A program made the translations under genes and the position numbers. A model generated the notes under the pieces. That model saw nothing but the letters and a program-made list of their open reading frames with translations. It was not told the DNA's origin and ran no database searches. Shown piece by piece: positions 8,585 through 18,274 of a stretch of DNA of 64,000 bases (position 1 is its first letter; every line of letters begins with the position of its first letter). The stretch is from positions 30,255-94,254 of the forward strand of contig CANQVX010000006.1 of assembly GCA_947627355.1 (NCBI GenBank), given 5' to 3'. This DNA is from an uncultured Bacilli bacterium (GTDB taxonomy: Bacteria; Bacillota_I; Bacilli_A; RFN20; CAG-631).

Positions 8585-11092
8585 TTATTCTCCTTGTAAT
8601 AATGCGTTATTTCTCATTTCACTTGTTGTGAATGTCTTGCCATATAAATAGCCATCTTTACCATTCATACAAATGAATTTAAATGGTTCAAAACCAGTAA
8701 CAACAGTAACAGTCTTAAGCATTAAGTTCTTCATCATCTTTAATAAACCATCGTTTTTACCAGTTTCTAAATCTAAGTAATTCTTTAATAAATTGATTTC
8801 AACTGGATTACCAGCATCACCTAAGTGAGCCATATCACGATAGTTAACAAATTCTACTTTAGATAGATTTGCGCCACCACCATAATAAGCAACTGGAATA
8901 TTGATATAACTACCATTGTATAACCAGTCTTTTTCTTGGTTAACTTCAAACAAATCGTTCTTCATAGGGAAGATGTTATCAATAGTAATCTTTGGTACAT
9001 CTGTGCCAGTAGAACCAACTTGTTCAAATGAGTTAGCTAAAGCTGAAATGTTTTCACTAATTAGACCTTGTAAATCAAGTCCAGATCTATTTTTGTAATC
9101 ATAGAATGAAGTGTTACCACTGATTTTAACTTTTACAGGATATGATACACCAGAAATGTTTTCAGCAATGTAAGGAATAACAGGAGTATCATCCATGCTT
9201 AGCATTCCTAACATGTTTTCAATTCCAGAAGGAACTTTAGAATATAAGAATGGACCATTGAATAATGATTCTAAAGCAATACTTGCAATACCACTTTGAT
9301 AGAAATAACAATTGTTGATTGTTGTTTCACCTTTGAAGTTGTTTGCAATGCCTGTAGTATCATTTAAAGCACTTTGAATTGATAATAATGATGTTTCCAT
9401 CTTTTCTTTATCAGTGAATTCACCCATTACATAATTGTTAAGGATTGAATCACCATTAACTTCATTACCTTCAACTTGTTTTAAGAAATCTTTAGCAGAT
9501 GCATTAGTGTTAGTTCCATCTTCCAAAACAAATTCTTTAGTTGCTGTTTCATCGATCTTTTCGTATTCATTACTACCTGTAACAAATAAGAAGTTACGTG
9601 AACGACTGAAAGCACAGTTATCTAAAGTTAAGTTCATAGATGAGAAACTTCTAATAACGTTTTTACCATTTGCTAAACGAGAATTCTTAACGGTAACGTT
9701 ATCACCATGGATATCCATAACAGTTCCAACATAATCTAAGTTAGAGAAAATCTTAACATCATCACAGTTTTTGATATTAACATCGTTAATAACAATGTTG
9801 TTACCATCAACATACATACCACTGTTATCTTGACCAAAAGCAGTAATTAATGGCATGTTAGCAGGATCACCTAAAGTATAGAATGAAAGCGGACCTCTGA
9901 ATAAGTTTTTATCAGTTAAGGTTGCTACATCAAATACTTGATTTGATCCTTCATCAGTGATCTTTTGAACACCATAAGGATAAGTTAAGTTATGGAAGTT
10001 GATTGTATAACCATTTCCATAGAAATCTTTTTGAACATGTAAACCAGTAATAACTTCAGTTGATAAAGGTTTATAAGTTGTTTTTGTTTTAACAAATTCA
10101 TTCCATTTATCAATGTATTCATGGTTATAAGTTGTTTCAAAACGATAAACTTGGTCAGTTAAACCATAAGCGTCATCTTTTTTAGTATTTGTGCCAAATA
10201 AAGCAACATTGTTGTACTTTTTAGCAACACTAGAAGTAAATGTATCACTAGATTCAAATGACTTTCTTAAAACTACGATTTCACCATTTGTTGATTTATT
10301 TGTACAATACATCAAATCTTCAAAACTATAAACGTTAATGCCGTCGTTTACGATTTTGAAATATTCAGTTTTATCAGCTGCTAGATCGTTTCCACAGCCG
10401 ATAGTAAAATAAGCGTCCCCTTCTTTTTTAACAGTTACTTTACCGGTTGTTAAATCGAAATCAATGTTATCACTTTTAGCTTTAACGAATAAAGATGTCT
10501 TTAATTCAGCTGGTTGAGTTGTGATATTGAAGTTAAAAGATGCTAATACTTTGTGTCCATCTTTCAAATCATATTCACCATAATAAACATTGTTTTCTAA
10601 AACATTTTGGTTACTTTCTTCATCTTTACGATAATATACATCGATATTATCATTAGAACTACGGATAGCAGGGTTAATAACAATAGCCCCACCAGATACG
10701 CTACTATCAAAGATAGTTACACGCATAGTTTTTGATACATTGCCTTTTTGGTTACGGCATGTAACAATTACTTCGCCTGCTGAAATCGGAACTAAATAGT
10801 ATTCACCATTTATTTGTTCGATTTTAGCATGTGGTTCAGTCGCCCCGTCAGCATTTTTTACTTCCCAAACAAGTTCGTTGCCTTCGCTTACTTGGTAGTC
10901 ATTATCTACAATTGCGTTAGCTTGTAGCTTCATTCTACCTTTAGTACCAAAAGCTTCTTTTTCATTGTATTCCCATTCAATAGCAGCAATATCATTGTCT
11001 ACTTTGTGAAAAGATACATTAACAGCAACGATTCCTAAAAGAGAAATAACAAATGGCATTAATAACAGAATAATTAAGTTTTTCTTTTTCAT
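8585..11092 (-). CDS. Large membrane-anchored surface protein with Ig-like start and beta-helix-like body
   Basis: An 835-aa protein with one N-terminal TM/signal anchor (about residues 7-27) and an otherwise extracellular body. Residues about 40-130 look like an Ig-like beta domain (GNELVWEV, GEVIVTCRN). The middle (about 400-620) has recurring short strands with Asn and Gly turns (IVINDVNIKNCDD, VTVKNSRLANGKN, LTLDNCAFSRSRN, TTINNCYFYQSG), the pattern of a right-handed parallel beta-helix as in pectate-lyase-like surface proteins. No catalytic residues of a lyase could be assigned. It is encoded next to an ABC exporter, one base after the permease stop. A role as a transported or assembled surface component is inferred. 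Confidence 0.65.
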   Translation of the reverse strand: MKKKNLIILLLMPFVISLLGIVAVNVSFHKVDNDIAAIEWEYNEKEAFGTKGRMKLQANAIVDNDYQVSEGNELVWEVKNADGATEPHAKIEQINGEYYLVPISAGEVIVTCRNQKGNVSKTMRVTIFDSSVSGGAIVINPAIRSSNDNIDVYYRKDEESNQNVLENNVYYGEYDLKDGHKVLASFNFNITTQPAELKTSLFVKAKSDNIDFDLTTGKVTVKKEGDAYFTIGCGNDLAADKTEYFKIVNDGINVYSFEDLMYCTNKSTNGEIVVLRKSFESSDTFTSSVAKKYNNVALFGTNTKKDDAYGLTDQVYRFETTYNHEYIDKWNEFVKTKTTYKPLSTEVITGLHVQKDFYGNGYTINFHNLTYPYGVQKITDEGSNQVFDVATLTDKNLFRGPLSFYTLGDPANMPLITAFGQDNSGMYVDGNNIVINDVNIKNCDDVKIFSNLDYVGTVMDIHGDNVTVKNSRLANGKNVIRSFSSMNLTLDNCAFSRSRNFLFVTGSNEYEKIDETATKEFVLEDGTNTNASAKDFLKQVEGNEVNGDSILNNYVMGEFTDKEKMETSLLSIQSALNDTTGIANNFKGETTINNCYFYQSGIASIALESLFNGPFLYSKVPSGIENMLGMLSMDDTPVIPYIAENISGVSYPVKVKISGNTSFYDYKNRSGLDLQGLISENISALANSFEQVGSTGTDVPKITIDNIFPMKNDLFEVNQEKDWLYNGSYINIPVAYYGGGANLSKVEFVNYRDMAHLGDAGNPVEINLLKNYLDLETGKNDGLLKMMKNLMLKTVTVVTGFEPFKFICMNGKDGYLYGKTFTTSEMRNNALLQGE

Positions 11093-11093
11093 A

Positions 11094-12689
11094 CTAATTC
11101 ACTACCTCCATTTTTAAGAATAGTTCATCCACTTTTCGTGGAAAGGTTATTATAAATGGTAGGCCTACTAAAATAAAGAAGGAAAGGCCGATACCATATA
11201 ATACATAAATAGAAACTCTAAAATAAGATAATACTATCATAACGATAATATATATTAGAGGAAGAACATAACCATATAAGGAAGATAATAAGTAATTTCT
11301 TTGATGATCCTTTTTGGTTTTTAGTTCTTCATAAAGACTTACATAAGTATACATGAATAAGACAATCATGGATATAATTAAGTCGAAAGCAAAATATTTA
11401 AAACTAACTACTTTGCTAATGCATAATACTAACACACTAATCAATAAAGAAACAACAGAAAACATAAACGGAATGAATGTTTTTACATAAAGTTGTCTTT
11501 TAAAACGAACTGGAATAGTCTTCATCAATCTAACATTTTTGTTTTCTGATTCAAGAAATCTATTAGCTCCTTGGCTAATAATAAGTGAAAACAAGATAAT
11601 AAGTAATAAATCTATCATTGGTAAAAAGCTTGGCATGAATGATAGATAGTATGCAAACAATCCTGTCGTAAATATTGTATTCATACTTGAGATAACAAGA
11701 TACATAAGAAATGGTTGCATAATAAGTAAGCCAGTAAATGAAAAGATGTAATTCGAGTTTTTAAACAGAAGAATTGTTTCTTTCTTGATTAACGCTGTTG
11801 TAGGCTTTGAAAATCTAAACTTATGAACTTTATTAGTCTTAACTCTTTTTTGAATGTTAACATTTCTAAAGTAGTTGTAACTAACAAGACATACTGATAA
11901 ACCAAGAGTGAAGACTCCAAGCGCTACTAACAGATAAAACACGAATTTTAATGGCTGTCCTAGAATAAATAAATCAGCTAGAAAATTCATTGGAATGAGC
12001 CATTTTTTAATAGCTATTAGTTTATCGATTGAAGTAACATTTAAGATTTGGTCAATTTGATTTTTAGCTACTAGGTTCATAAAGATATTTAAGGCAGCGC
12101 CATAAATAATACAGAAACCTAATATAATAACGACACTAACAATAAATTGAATAACTAAATGTTTCTTTAAAAAGTCGATACATAAATGAAATGGATAAAC
12201 TAATAACAAAGCTAACCCTACTTCAAAAATAAACGAAAGCATTGGATAAAATAATGCTAGATAGAAAAACGATGCAAACTTATGAAAGATAACCCCATAA
12301 GCCACAAACAAAGGAAACGTGAATGAGAATCCCAAGACATATTGGCTAAAAAATAACATAATAATTTTTGATAAAATTATTTGGTTACTTTTTACTGGGT
12401 GTATCGTCAATTGCTCAATATCTTTCTTGTTAAAGAATAGTTTTCTTGCTTGCATTATAGCAAGTAAGACCATAATTGCTGAAACTATGGAAAGAAAGAT
12501 CGACATAAATGTGCTAGGAGCATTTTGATGGTTCTTTATCTTTTGAATTATAGTTATGAACACAAATGTTTCAACAAAGACAAAGGCAATAAAGATAAAG
12601 ACACTAAATAAAATGGATACAACTCTTTTTTTAATGTTACTTTCACTAGCAAACATTAGTTTGAAGTCCTTCATTAGAAGATTTAACAT
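11094..12689 (-). CDS. ABC exporter permease, multi-pass membrane protein
   Basis: A very hydrophobic protein of about 531 aa with some twelve predicted TM segments in two halves, in the style of ABC-2 type permeases. The start at 12689 (MLNLLMKDF) is preferred over an in-frame GTG at 12707, because a GGAGG lies upstream of the ATG and the GTG sits inside the previous gene. One base separates it from the ATPase gene upstream. With that ATPase it should form an export or envelope-remodelling transporter. The substrate may be one of the operon's surface products, but nothing in the sequence proves this. Confidence 0.75.
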   Translation of the reverse strand: MLNLLMKDFKLMFASESNIKKRVVSILFSVFIFIAFVFVETFVFITIIQKIKNHQNAPSTFMSIFLSIVSAIMVLLAIMQARKLFFNKKDIEQLTIHPVKSNQIILSKIIMLFFSQYVLGFSFTFPLFVAYGVIFHKFASFFYLALFYPMLSFIFEVGLALLLVYPFHLCIDFLKKHLVIQFIVSVVIILGFCIIYGAALNIFMNLVAKNQIDQILNVTSIDKLIAIKKWLIPMNFLADLFILGQPLKFVFYLLVALGVFTLGLSVCLVSYNYFRNVNIQKRVKTNKVHKFRFSKPTTALIKKETILLFKNSNYIFSFTGLLIMQPFLMYLVISSMNTIFTTGLFAYYLSFMPSFLPMIDLLLIILFSLIISQGANRFLESENKNVRLMKTIPVRFKRQLYVKTFIPFMFSVVSLLISVLVLCISKVVSFKYFAFDLIISMIVLFMYTYVSLYEELKTKKDHQRNYLLSSLYGYVLPLIYIIVMIVLSYFRVSIYVLYGIGLSFFILVGLPFIITFPRKVDELFLKMEVVN

Positions 12690-12690
12690 A

Positions 12691-13437
12691 CTAATCAAGG
12701 CCTCCACATAATTCTAAGAATATTCTTTCGAGTTGTAGGCGTTTATTAGGATCTTTATTTAAATCAAAGAGAGCAACTACAACGCCTTTATTAATAATAG
12801 CTACTCTGTCACAAATTTTGGCTACTAGTTCGATGTTATGAGAAGTAACAAAGACTGTTTTTTGATGTCTTGCATATTCTAGCATCATTGATTTAACAGC
12901 TTCGACAGCCATAATATCAAGACCAACAGTGGGTTCATCTAGGATCCAAATATCAGGGTTATGAAGTAAACTTGACATTAGACAGATCTTTTGTTTCATC
13001 CCGTGTGAATAAGTAGAAATAGGCAGATTCAAATCACTTTCAAGGAAATTAAGTTTCTTTAATAAGAAATGATAATTTTGTGAAAATGTTTGTTCATCAA
13101 CTTGATAAATACTTGCGATGAATTCAAGAAAATCATAACCAGTCATAACTTCATAACAATTTGGTTCACTAGCTACGTAACCAAAACATTTTTTAGCTTC
13201 AATTGGTTCTTTTAAAATGTCATAACCATTTAATAAAATACTACCTTCATTAAATTGTTTAGAACCAACCATACAGTCGATAGTGGTAGATTTTCCTACC
13301 CCGTTTCTTCCTATGAAGCCAAATAATTCACCTTGATAGATTTCTAAGTTGATGCCAAGCAGAACATCTTTATTGCCATATGATTTATGAAGATCTTTTA
13401 TTTCTATAGCAATTTTTCTTTCAGTATTTTCTTCCAT
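12691..13437 (-). CDS. ABC transporter ATP-binding protein
   Basis: A 248-aa nucleotide-binding protein of the ABC-2/CcmA-like type. Walker A GRNGVGKST is at about 43-51, the signature YSHGMKQKI at about 145, Walker B IWILDEPTVGLD follows, and the H-loop is FVTSHN. An AAGGAGGTG ribosome site overlaps the stop of the upstream gene. The permease gene follows directly, so the two form one transporter. All catalytic motifs are intact. Confidence 0.92.
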   Translation of the reverse strand: MEENTERKIAIEIKDLHKSYGNKDVLLGINLEIYQGELFGFIGRNGVGKSTTIDCMVGSKQFNEGSILLNGYDILKEPIEAKKCFGYVASEPNCYEVMTGYDFLEFIASIYQVDEQTFSQNYHFLLKKLNFLESDLNLPISTYSHGMKQKICLMSSLLHNPDIWILDEPTVGLDIMAVEAVKSMMLEYARHQKTVFVTSHNIELVAKICDRVAIINKGVVVALFDLNKDPNKRLQLERIFLELCGGLD

Positions 13438-13438
13438 C

Positions 13439-14716
13439 TTAGCACCTCCTTATTTTTAAGTACCATACTGCTTGTTTTGAATTGTCAAAGATATATTTAC
13501 TATGACAATTAAAACATTTGAAATTAATATCATCTAAGGACATTAAATTTTTTTCTTTACAAATCGGACAATAGCTTGAATAGATGCGATAACTAGCTTT
13601 ATCAAATTTCATCTTTGATTCAAGATATGATTGAATTAGTTCATATTCAGAATAGAAACTATTATTCAATCTTTGATAATTTTCATCCATTAAACTCCAT
13701 AATGAGATGATTTCAGCTGAGTCAAATAAGCTATCATCAACTTTATTAAATAAATCAAGTTCTTGCATATCAAACCTTAAAAAATGAACTGCTTGATAGT
13801 CAATTTTAGTTGGTTTTATTTTGATTTGCCAACCGTTTAATTTATCATCATAAATAAAGTTTAATTTGAATTCTTTATTTTTAATGGTAAATTTTTTGGT
13901 TGTTAAGGCATCAACTTCATTTGCTTCTTTATTTAATGTAAATTTTTTAGTTTTCAATACTTGTAACATTAAACAGAAGTAATACAAATTGAAATCTTTA
14001 TGCAAATCTTCTTGATTTTGGTAAGTAATTAAGTACTTATAGAATTTAAAGCAAACATTGTAAGCGCGATCTTTTAATAAGATGTTAGTTGGATGTAATG
14101 CTTTAAACTTATATTTAGCTTTACTTACCACTTTATAAAACGAGGTGTTTTTAATTTTTTGTAGCTTTTGTTTTAGATGAGATAAGTTTTCAAAAGCACG
14201 TTGGACAGAATCATCATTTTCGGATAATTGTTGGTTATGTGTTAATGTTTTAATCATTGTTTCATAAAATGAAGCATATTGAATGGTTTCCATTTCAATC
14301 AAGTCAATGAGTTTGATTAAAAAGATATTTTCATAGATTTTAATCTCATCAACATTTAACCTATAATGAACATATTCAGGAATATATTCATTATGTTGCT
14401 TTTTCCATAATTGAGGATCTCTTACTGTTCTTAAAAACATTTCGTTTGATAAAGAATGAACTTGATCTACTCTTAAAATTACGTTTTCCCCTTTAGTAGT
14501 TAAATGGGGATGACTTAGAATCGAAATAATGACATTTAAAACAAATTGACAATTAGCGAAGAAAGTTAAATCATTTTCTAAAGAACTATCTTGTAATGAC
14601 TTTATTTTTAAAGATTCAATGTTTTCATAAAACGATGCTAAGTTAGTATTCTTACTTGCATATGTTTTAATGTTTTTAACAATTGCTAATAAATCTTTTT
14701 TTTCACTAATTTTCAT
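13439..14716 (-). CDS. Unknown protein with C-terminal zinc ribbon, partner of the AAA+ ATPase
   Basis: A 425-aa cytoplasmic protein that I do not recognise with certainty. It is helical and charged, with no signal or TM. Near the C-terminus are CPIC and, about 18 residues on, CFNC, which together form a four-cysteine zinc ribbon (about residues 389-412). The segment around YENIFLIKLIDLIE loosely recalls the DUF2357/McrC-like proteins that accompany McrB-type ATPases, and its position right after such an ATPase supports a partner role. It could be an adaptor or a degenerate nuclease; no nuclease motif was clear. The start lacks a strong ribosome site, so translation may be coupled to the ATPase gene 5 bases upstream. 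Confidence 0.6.
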   Translation of the reverse strand: MKISEKKDLLAIVKNIKTYASKNTNLASFYENIESLKIKSLQDSSLENDLTFFANCQFVLNVIISILSHPHLTTKGENVILRVDQVHSLSNEMFLRTVRDPQLWKKQHNEYIPEYVHYRLNVDEIKIYENIFLIKLIDLIEMETIQYASFYETMIKTLTHNQQLSENDDSVQRAFENLSHLKQKLQKIKNTSFYKVVSKAKYKFKALHPTNILLKDRAYNVCFKFYKYLITYQNQEDLHKDFNLYYFCLMLQVLKTKKFTLNKEANEVDALTTKKFTIKNKEFKLNFIYDDKLNGWQIKIKPTKIDYQAVHFLRFDMQELDLFNKVDDSLFDSAEIISLWSLMDENYQRLNNSFYSEYELIQSYLESKMKFDKASYRIYSSYCPICKEKNLMSLDDINFKCFNCHSKYIFDNSKQAVWYLKIRRC

Positions 14717-14720
14717 ATCA

Positions 14721-16547
14721 TTACAACTTTCTAATTAAATTTTGAATGGCTTGTTCACTACGAACAAATGTACCAGCGCCATAAGTTTTATCTAATAACG
14801 TTAATAAACGTTTTAGACCTGTTTTAATATATTCTTCAAATCTTCCTTCAAGTTTTACTAGAATCTTTCTAGATAGTAGGAAGTCTAAAGCATCTTCTTT
14901 TTTACCACCACAAGCAACAAAAGTAGGTACAAAGATTTGAATTTGATTTAGAATACGGTTACCAAATGTGATATCAAATTCTTTATAAATATAGTCAGTG
15001 ATATCTTTGAAATTTTGATAGTCTTCTTTTGTTAACTTGAATTCTTCTGTGGTTGAGCCTTCAGATAATAATTGATGGAACTTAGATGAACTTAATTGAA
15101 TTGTTGAAACTTCTTCATCAATTTCAAATGGTTCACTTCTAGTTTCAAAATCAATAGTGATGGCTCTATCATAAACCTTATCAGTAATAGAAAATGTTGA
15201 ATCATCTTTGTTAGCTGTACCGATAAAGTAAGAATTAGGTAAAATTGAAACATATCCATTTTCTAATTTCATAGGTGGAATGAATTGATATGGAAGTTGC
15301 ATAACTCTTAACTTCCATGATTCTGTTGGATATTCAAGTACTGATAAGAAATCAGCAAAGTAATATTCAACACGGGAGATATTCATTTCATCTAGAACAA
15401 ATAAGTTGATTTGTTCAGGGTTGAAATTAGATTCATATAAAGCGATTAAAAAGTCAGTTTCACTATAAGTCTTTGAAAAATCATTGAAATAACCAAGAAT
15501 ACTGGTCTTATCACGCCAAGTGGCTTGAACTGGAATAAAACATACTTTAGCATTGATAAACTTAGCAAAGTAACGAGGTAATGATGATTTACCAGTACCA
15601 CTTAAACCTTCTAGAATCATTAAATGTGAAGTAGCAAAGCCACTTACAAAGAATCTAATGGTATCAATGTCAAAATATAATTTTTCAACTTTGGCTAAGT
15701 AGTTTCTAAATTTGTTACAGATTTCTTCAAGTGAATAATCATCTGTTTCAAAATCAGTAATTTCAAAACCACTATATTTTTGGTCAATCATAGATAGAGT
15801 TGGGAATACTTTTTCTCTATCTTTAATGATTTCTTCTTCTTTTGGTTCACTATCTTTTGCTTGGCTAGTTGTTTCACCACTAACAATACTTGGAGTGGTG
15901 GTTTCTTCAACGTTTTTAACTCCTTCGAAACTACTACTTAAACTGTTTGAGTTTGTAGCAGCAGTTTTTTCTTCTTGTTTAGTTGTAGGTTCATCAAATT
16001 CAGATAGGTCTTTAGCGTTAAAGAAACGGAATGGTTTATCGATGTTAATAAAGTTAATTAGTAACATTAGACAAGCGCTAACAAAAATTGCTAAGGCAAT
16101 GTATAACAAAGTAGTTAGTAATACTGTTTGTCCGATAAATCTTAATACCATGCCGATGTTTTTCTTAGTTAATGGAGATTGAATAAGAATACCAACACCT
16201 AAAGATAAAATAATACATGCCACTACAGTTCCAAGATAGATAAGAACCATCTTGTAATTATGTGGATTTTTTTGATTTAAAAGAGCAACTCTACGTTCGT
16301 AGATAATAAAACCAACACAAGCAATAACATAAATAGCAACTAAAATTAGAGCAATGTAGCCACTAAGACCACAATTGATTGTTTTAAAATGTAATCCATG
16401 TCCAATATTTTCAACAGGATTACCTTCTAAAACAAAGGTATGAGAACCATCTAAACAAGCACCAACAAAGATAAGTAAAAAAGCATAGAAGAAAGAAAAA
16501 GACCAAACTAGAAAATTCTTACGGGTAAAAAAGTTGTGTTTATTCAT
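14721..16547 (-). CDS. Membrane-anchored McrB/MoxR-like AAA+ ATPase
   Basis: A protein of about 608 aa with four N-terminal TM segments (roughly the first 165 residues), a Ser/Thr/Glu-rich linker of about 80 residues, then an AAA+ domain. Walker A GLSGTGKSS is near residue 312 and Walker B LFVLDEMN near 384. A GTANKDDSTFSITDKVYDRA segment follows, the sensor/arginine-finger region seen in McrB-type ATPases. McrB is normally soluble and partners McrC in type IV restriction; membrane anchoring and this operon context point elsewhere, perhaps remodelling of envelope complexes. The start at 16547 (MNKHNFF) is chosen because GGAAGG lies at the right distance, and an earlier ATG at 16568 would sit deep in the upstream gene. 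It overlaps the signal peptidase stop by 8 bases. Confidence 0.75.
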   Translation of the reverse strand: MNKHNFFTRKNFLVWSFSFFYAFLLIFVGACLDGSHTFVLEGNPVENIGHGLHFKTINCGLSGYIALILVAIYVIACVGFIIYERRVALLNQKNPHNYKMVLIYLGTVVACIILSLGVGILIQSPLTKKNIGMVLRFIGQTVLLTTLLYIALAIFVSACLMLLINFINIDKPFRFFNAKDLSEFDEPTTKQEEKTAATNSNSLSSSFEGVKNVEETTTPSIVSGETTSQAKDSEPKEEEIIKDREKVFPTLSMIDQKYSGFEITDFETDDYSLEEICNKFRNYLAKVEKLYFDIDTIRFFVSGFATSHLMILEGLSGTGKSSLPRYFAKFINAKVCFIPVQATWRDKTSILGYFNDFSKTYSETDFLIALYESNFNPEQINLFVLDEMNISRVEYYFADFLSVLEYPTESWKLRVMQLPYQFIPPMKLENGYVSILPNSYFIGTANKDDSTFSITDKVYDRAITIDFETRSEPFEIDEEVSTIQLSSSKFHQLLSEGSTTEEFKLTKEDYQNFKDITDYIYKEFDITFGNRILNQIQIFVPTFVACGGKKEDALDFLLSRKILVKLEGRFEEYIKTGLKRLLTLLDKTYGAGTFVRSEQAIQNLIRKL

Positions 16548-17556
16548 GTTTTTTGTTTCCTTCCTCATTTGTTGTGTTTGTTAATATTTCGGTTGTTTCA
16601 GTGATATTTCCATTTTTAATCACTTTAATAGCTTTGTTTGTTTCAGGATTGTTATCGTCCATTTTAGTTTTTTGTATCAAACCTTTATCATTAAACTGGT
16701 AAGCATAACCTTGATAATAAATGGTTTCGATAAAATCCGAATTTAATTCAACTTTTCCAAGATCTTTAGTGTAGTCAATGATTTCTTGCAAAAATTGAAG
16801 TCGTTTTTCTTGAGCGTTATTGTAATTAGTACTATAACGGTCAAACATTATAAGACAATAGATAAGTGCGACAATTGTAATGATTCCTGGATATGATTGG
16901 AAAAACAAGACAAACATACCAATAAATGGTATTTTCTTGTTACTGTATTTTCCGATAACGTCGTTAATTGTAGGATGATATAAATCACTTTCTGAATTAG
17001 CATCGCCTCTAGTAGTAAACGAACCATTTTCATGGATTTCAACTATTCTATGAATGATGTTAACACCTTTATTGTTTCGATAAGCAATTACATCATATAG
17101 TTTTAGTTGTTCTGGTTTTTTAACTTTTTCGAGTACGATGATATCATAAGTTTTAAATTGGTTATCTAAATGATTAGTTATCAAATAATCATTTGCGCTA
17201 TTTTTTTCGCTCATTGAGCCAGATGTAACAACCATAATGCCGCTATTATGGATCATCAATGTGTTTCCTTGAATTCGATGCACAATAGATGCTATAAACA
17301 AAGGAACAATGATAACTAAGGCAAGATAGAAAAAGACGGATTTAACGATAGATATCGCTTTCTTTTTCTTCTTTTCTTTTGGTTGTTGTGATTTTAAGTA
17401 TTCATCAATTAGAGCAATGTCTTTCTTACCAGACTGAATTTCTTTAATTGATGAATGAACATATGAACTATATAAAACAGTGAATACAATTGAAAAACTT
17501 GCAACACCGAGTAGTGTTATGATAACAGAAACGATTTGCATAGCCGAAAGCAACAT
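16540..17556 (-). CDS. SipW-type signal peptidase I (S26B family)
   Basis: A 338-aa membrane peptidase. The catalytic serine is in VVTSGSMSE (about residue 114). The eukaryote/archaea-like S26B pattern follows: NIIHRIVEI with the catalytic His (about 168) and TRGDANSESD with the Asp (about 182). TM segments lie at about 8-30, 70-90 and 215-235. SipW-type peptidases mature TasA/camelysin-type fibre proteins, and two such substrates are encoded directly upstream. Beyond the last TM is an unusual cytoplasmic tail of about 100 residues with no known motif. No clear ribosome site precedes the ATG, so it may be coupled to the preceding gene, whose stop is 2 bases away. Confidence 0.85.
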   Translation of the reverse strand: MLLSAMQIVSVIITLLGVASFSIVFTVLYSSYVHSSIKEIQSGKKDIALIDEYLKSQQPKEKKKKKAISIVKSVFFYLALVIIVPLFIASIVHRIQGNTLMIHNSGIMVVTSGSMSEKNSANDYLITNHLDNQFKTYDIIVLEKVKKPEQLKLYDVIAYRNNKGVNIIHRIVEIHENGSFTTRGDANSESDLYHPTINDVIGKYSNKKIPFIGMFVLFFQSYPGIITIVALIYCLIMFDRYSTNYNNAQEKRLQFLQEIIDYTKDLGKVELNSDFIETIYYQGYAYQFNDKGLIQKTKMDDNNPETNKAIKVIKNGNITETTEILTNTTNEEGNKKHE

Positions 17557-17558
17557 AA

Positions 17559-18239
17559 CTAATTACTGCTAACCCTTACTGTAACTGTAAAGAGTGGATC
17601 GTTAGAATCTTTTTCTGTAGATCCATACATAGAAGCACGTAAGTCAATTAATGTTGCAATGACCGTTTCGTAAGGAACTTCACTTCCGCTTGGGTCGTTA
17701 TCGTAATATTCTCCAGGATTCATGTAATTAAATACGCTTCCCCATCCGAATTTAATTGTGTAGCTGAAATAGTTGATAACATTACCATTTCCATCGAGTT
17801 GAGGACTATATTTAAGAGCCTGAGGTGAGATAGCACAATCAGGTAAAACGATATAATTTTTCTCGTTTGCTGCTTTTGCTACACTTTCTGGAACAGATAG
17901 TGAGATTGTAGCAGAAACGTTTTCGGGAGATGTAAATGTACCACTAACGGTAACATTTAACTTTTCAAAGTTTTCTCCATCATTTCTAACTCTACCAAAG
18001 ATGTCGCTTTCTTTTGGCTCAAATAGAAATGATTCGTTACTTAATGTTAATTCACTGATTGTAATGGTGGCATCATGAATAGCACCAACACTAATATCTC
18101 CACCTACACCTAGTTCAGCCTTGGACGATACTGCCCAAGCAGCTAAACCAGTAGATATAAACGCAACAGAAGCAAAAATTCCTATGCCAAGAAAGATTTT
18201 CTTTCTCTTATAAGACTTTTTTGTTTCAGTTTTGATCAT
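17559..18239 (-). CDS. TasA/camelysin-like secreted protein with SipW-type signal peptide
   Basis: A 226-aa exported protein. After a Lys-rich n-region comes a hydrophobic helix ending STGLAAWAVSSKA, the pattern of SipW-dependent signal peptides (GxxAAW or close). The mature part is beta-rich with strands such as ISVGAIHDATITISELTL, resembling the TasA/camelysin fold. An AGGTGA ribosome site precedes the ATG. It lies between a similar protein upstream and the signal peptidase downstream, which is the classic tapA-sipW-tasA style arrangement. Fibre formation is inferred, not shown. Confidence 0.7.
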   Translation of the reverse strand: MIKTETKKSYKRKKIFLGIGIFASVAFISTGLAAWAVSSKAELGVGGDISVGAIHDATITISELTLSNESFLFEPKESDIFGRVRNDGENFEKLNVTVSGTFTSPENVSATISLSVPESVAKAANEKNYIVLPDCAISPQALKYSPQLDGNGNVINYFSYTIKFGWGSVFNYMNPGEYYDNDPSGSEVPYETVIATLIDLRASMYGSTEKDSNDPLFTVTVRVSSN

Positions 18240-18274
18240 TAAAAATCACCTAAATTGTATCAATTTGATTTCAA

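Noticed and set aside
15826..16182. Plus-strand frame of 118 codons inside the AAA+ ATPase gene
   Set aside because: It is antisense to a gene with clear domains, has no ribosome site, and reflects the Ser/Thr/Glu-rich linker read backwards.
14721..16547. Type IV restriction McrBC as the call for the AAA+ gene
   Set aside because: Four TM segments and the SipW/TasA/ABC context do not fit a soluble restriction enzyme; kept only as a remote family link.
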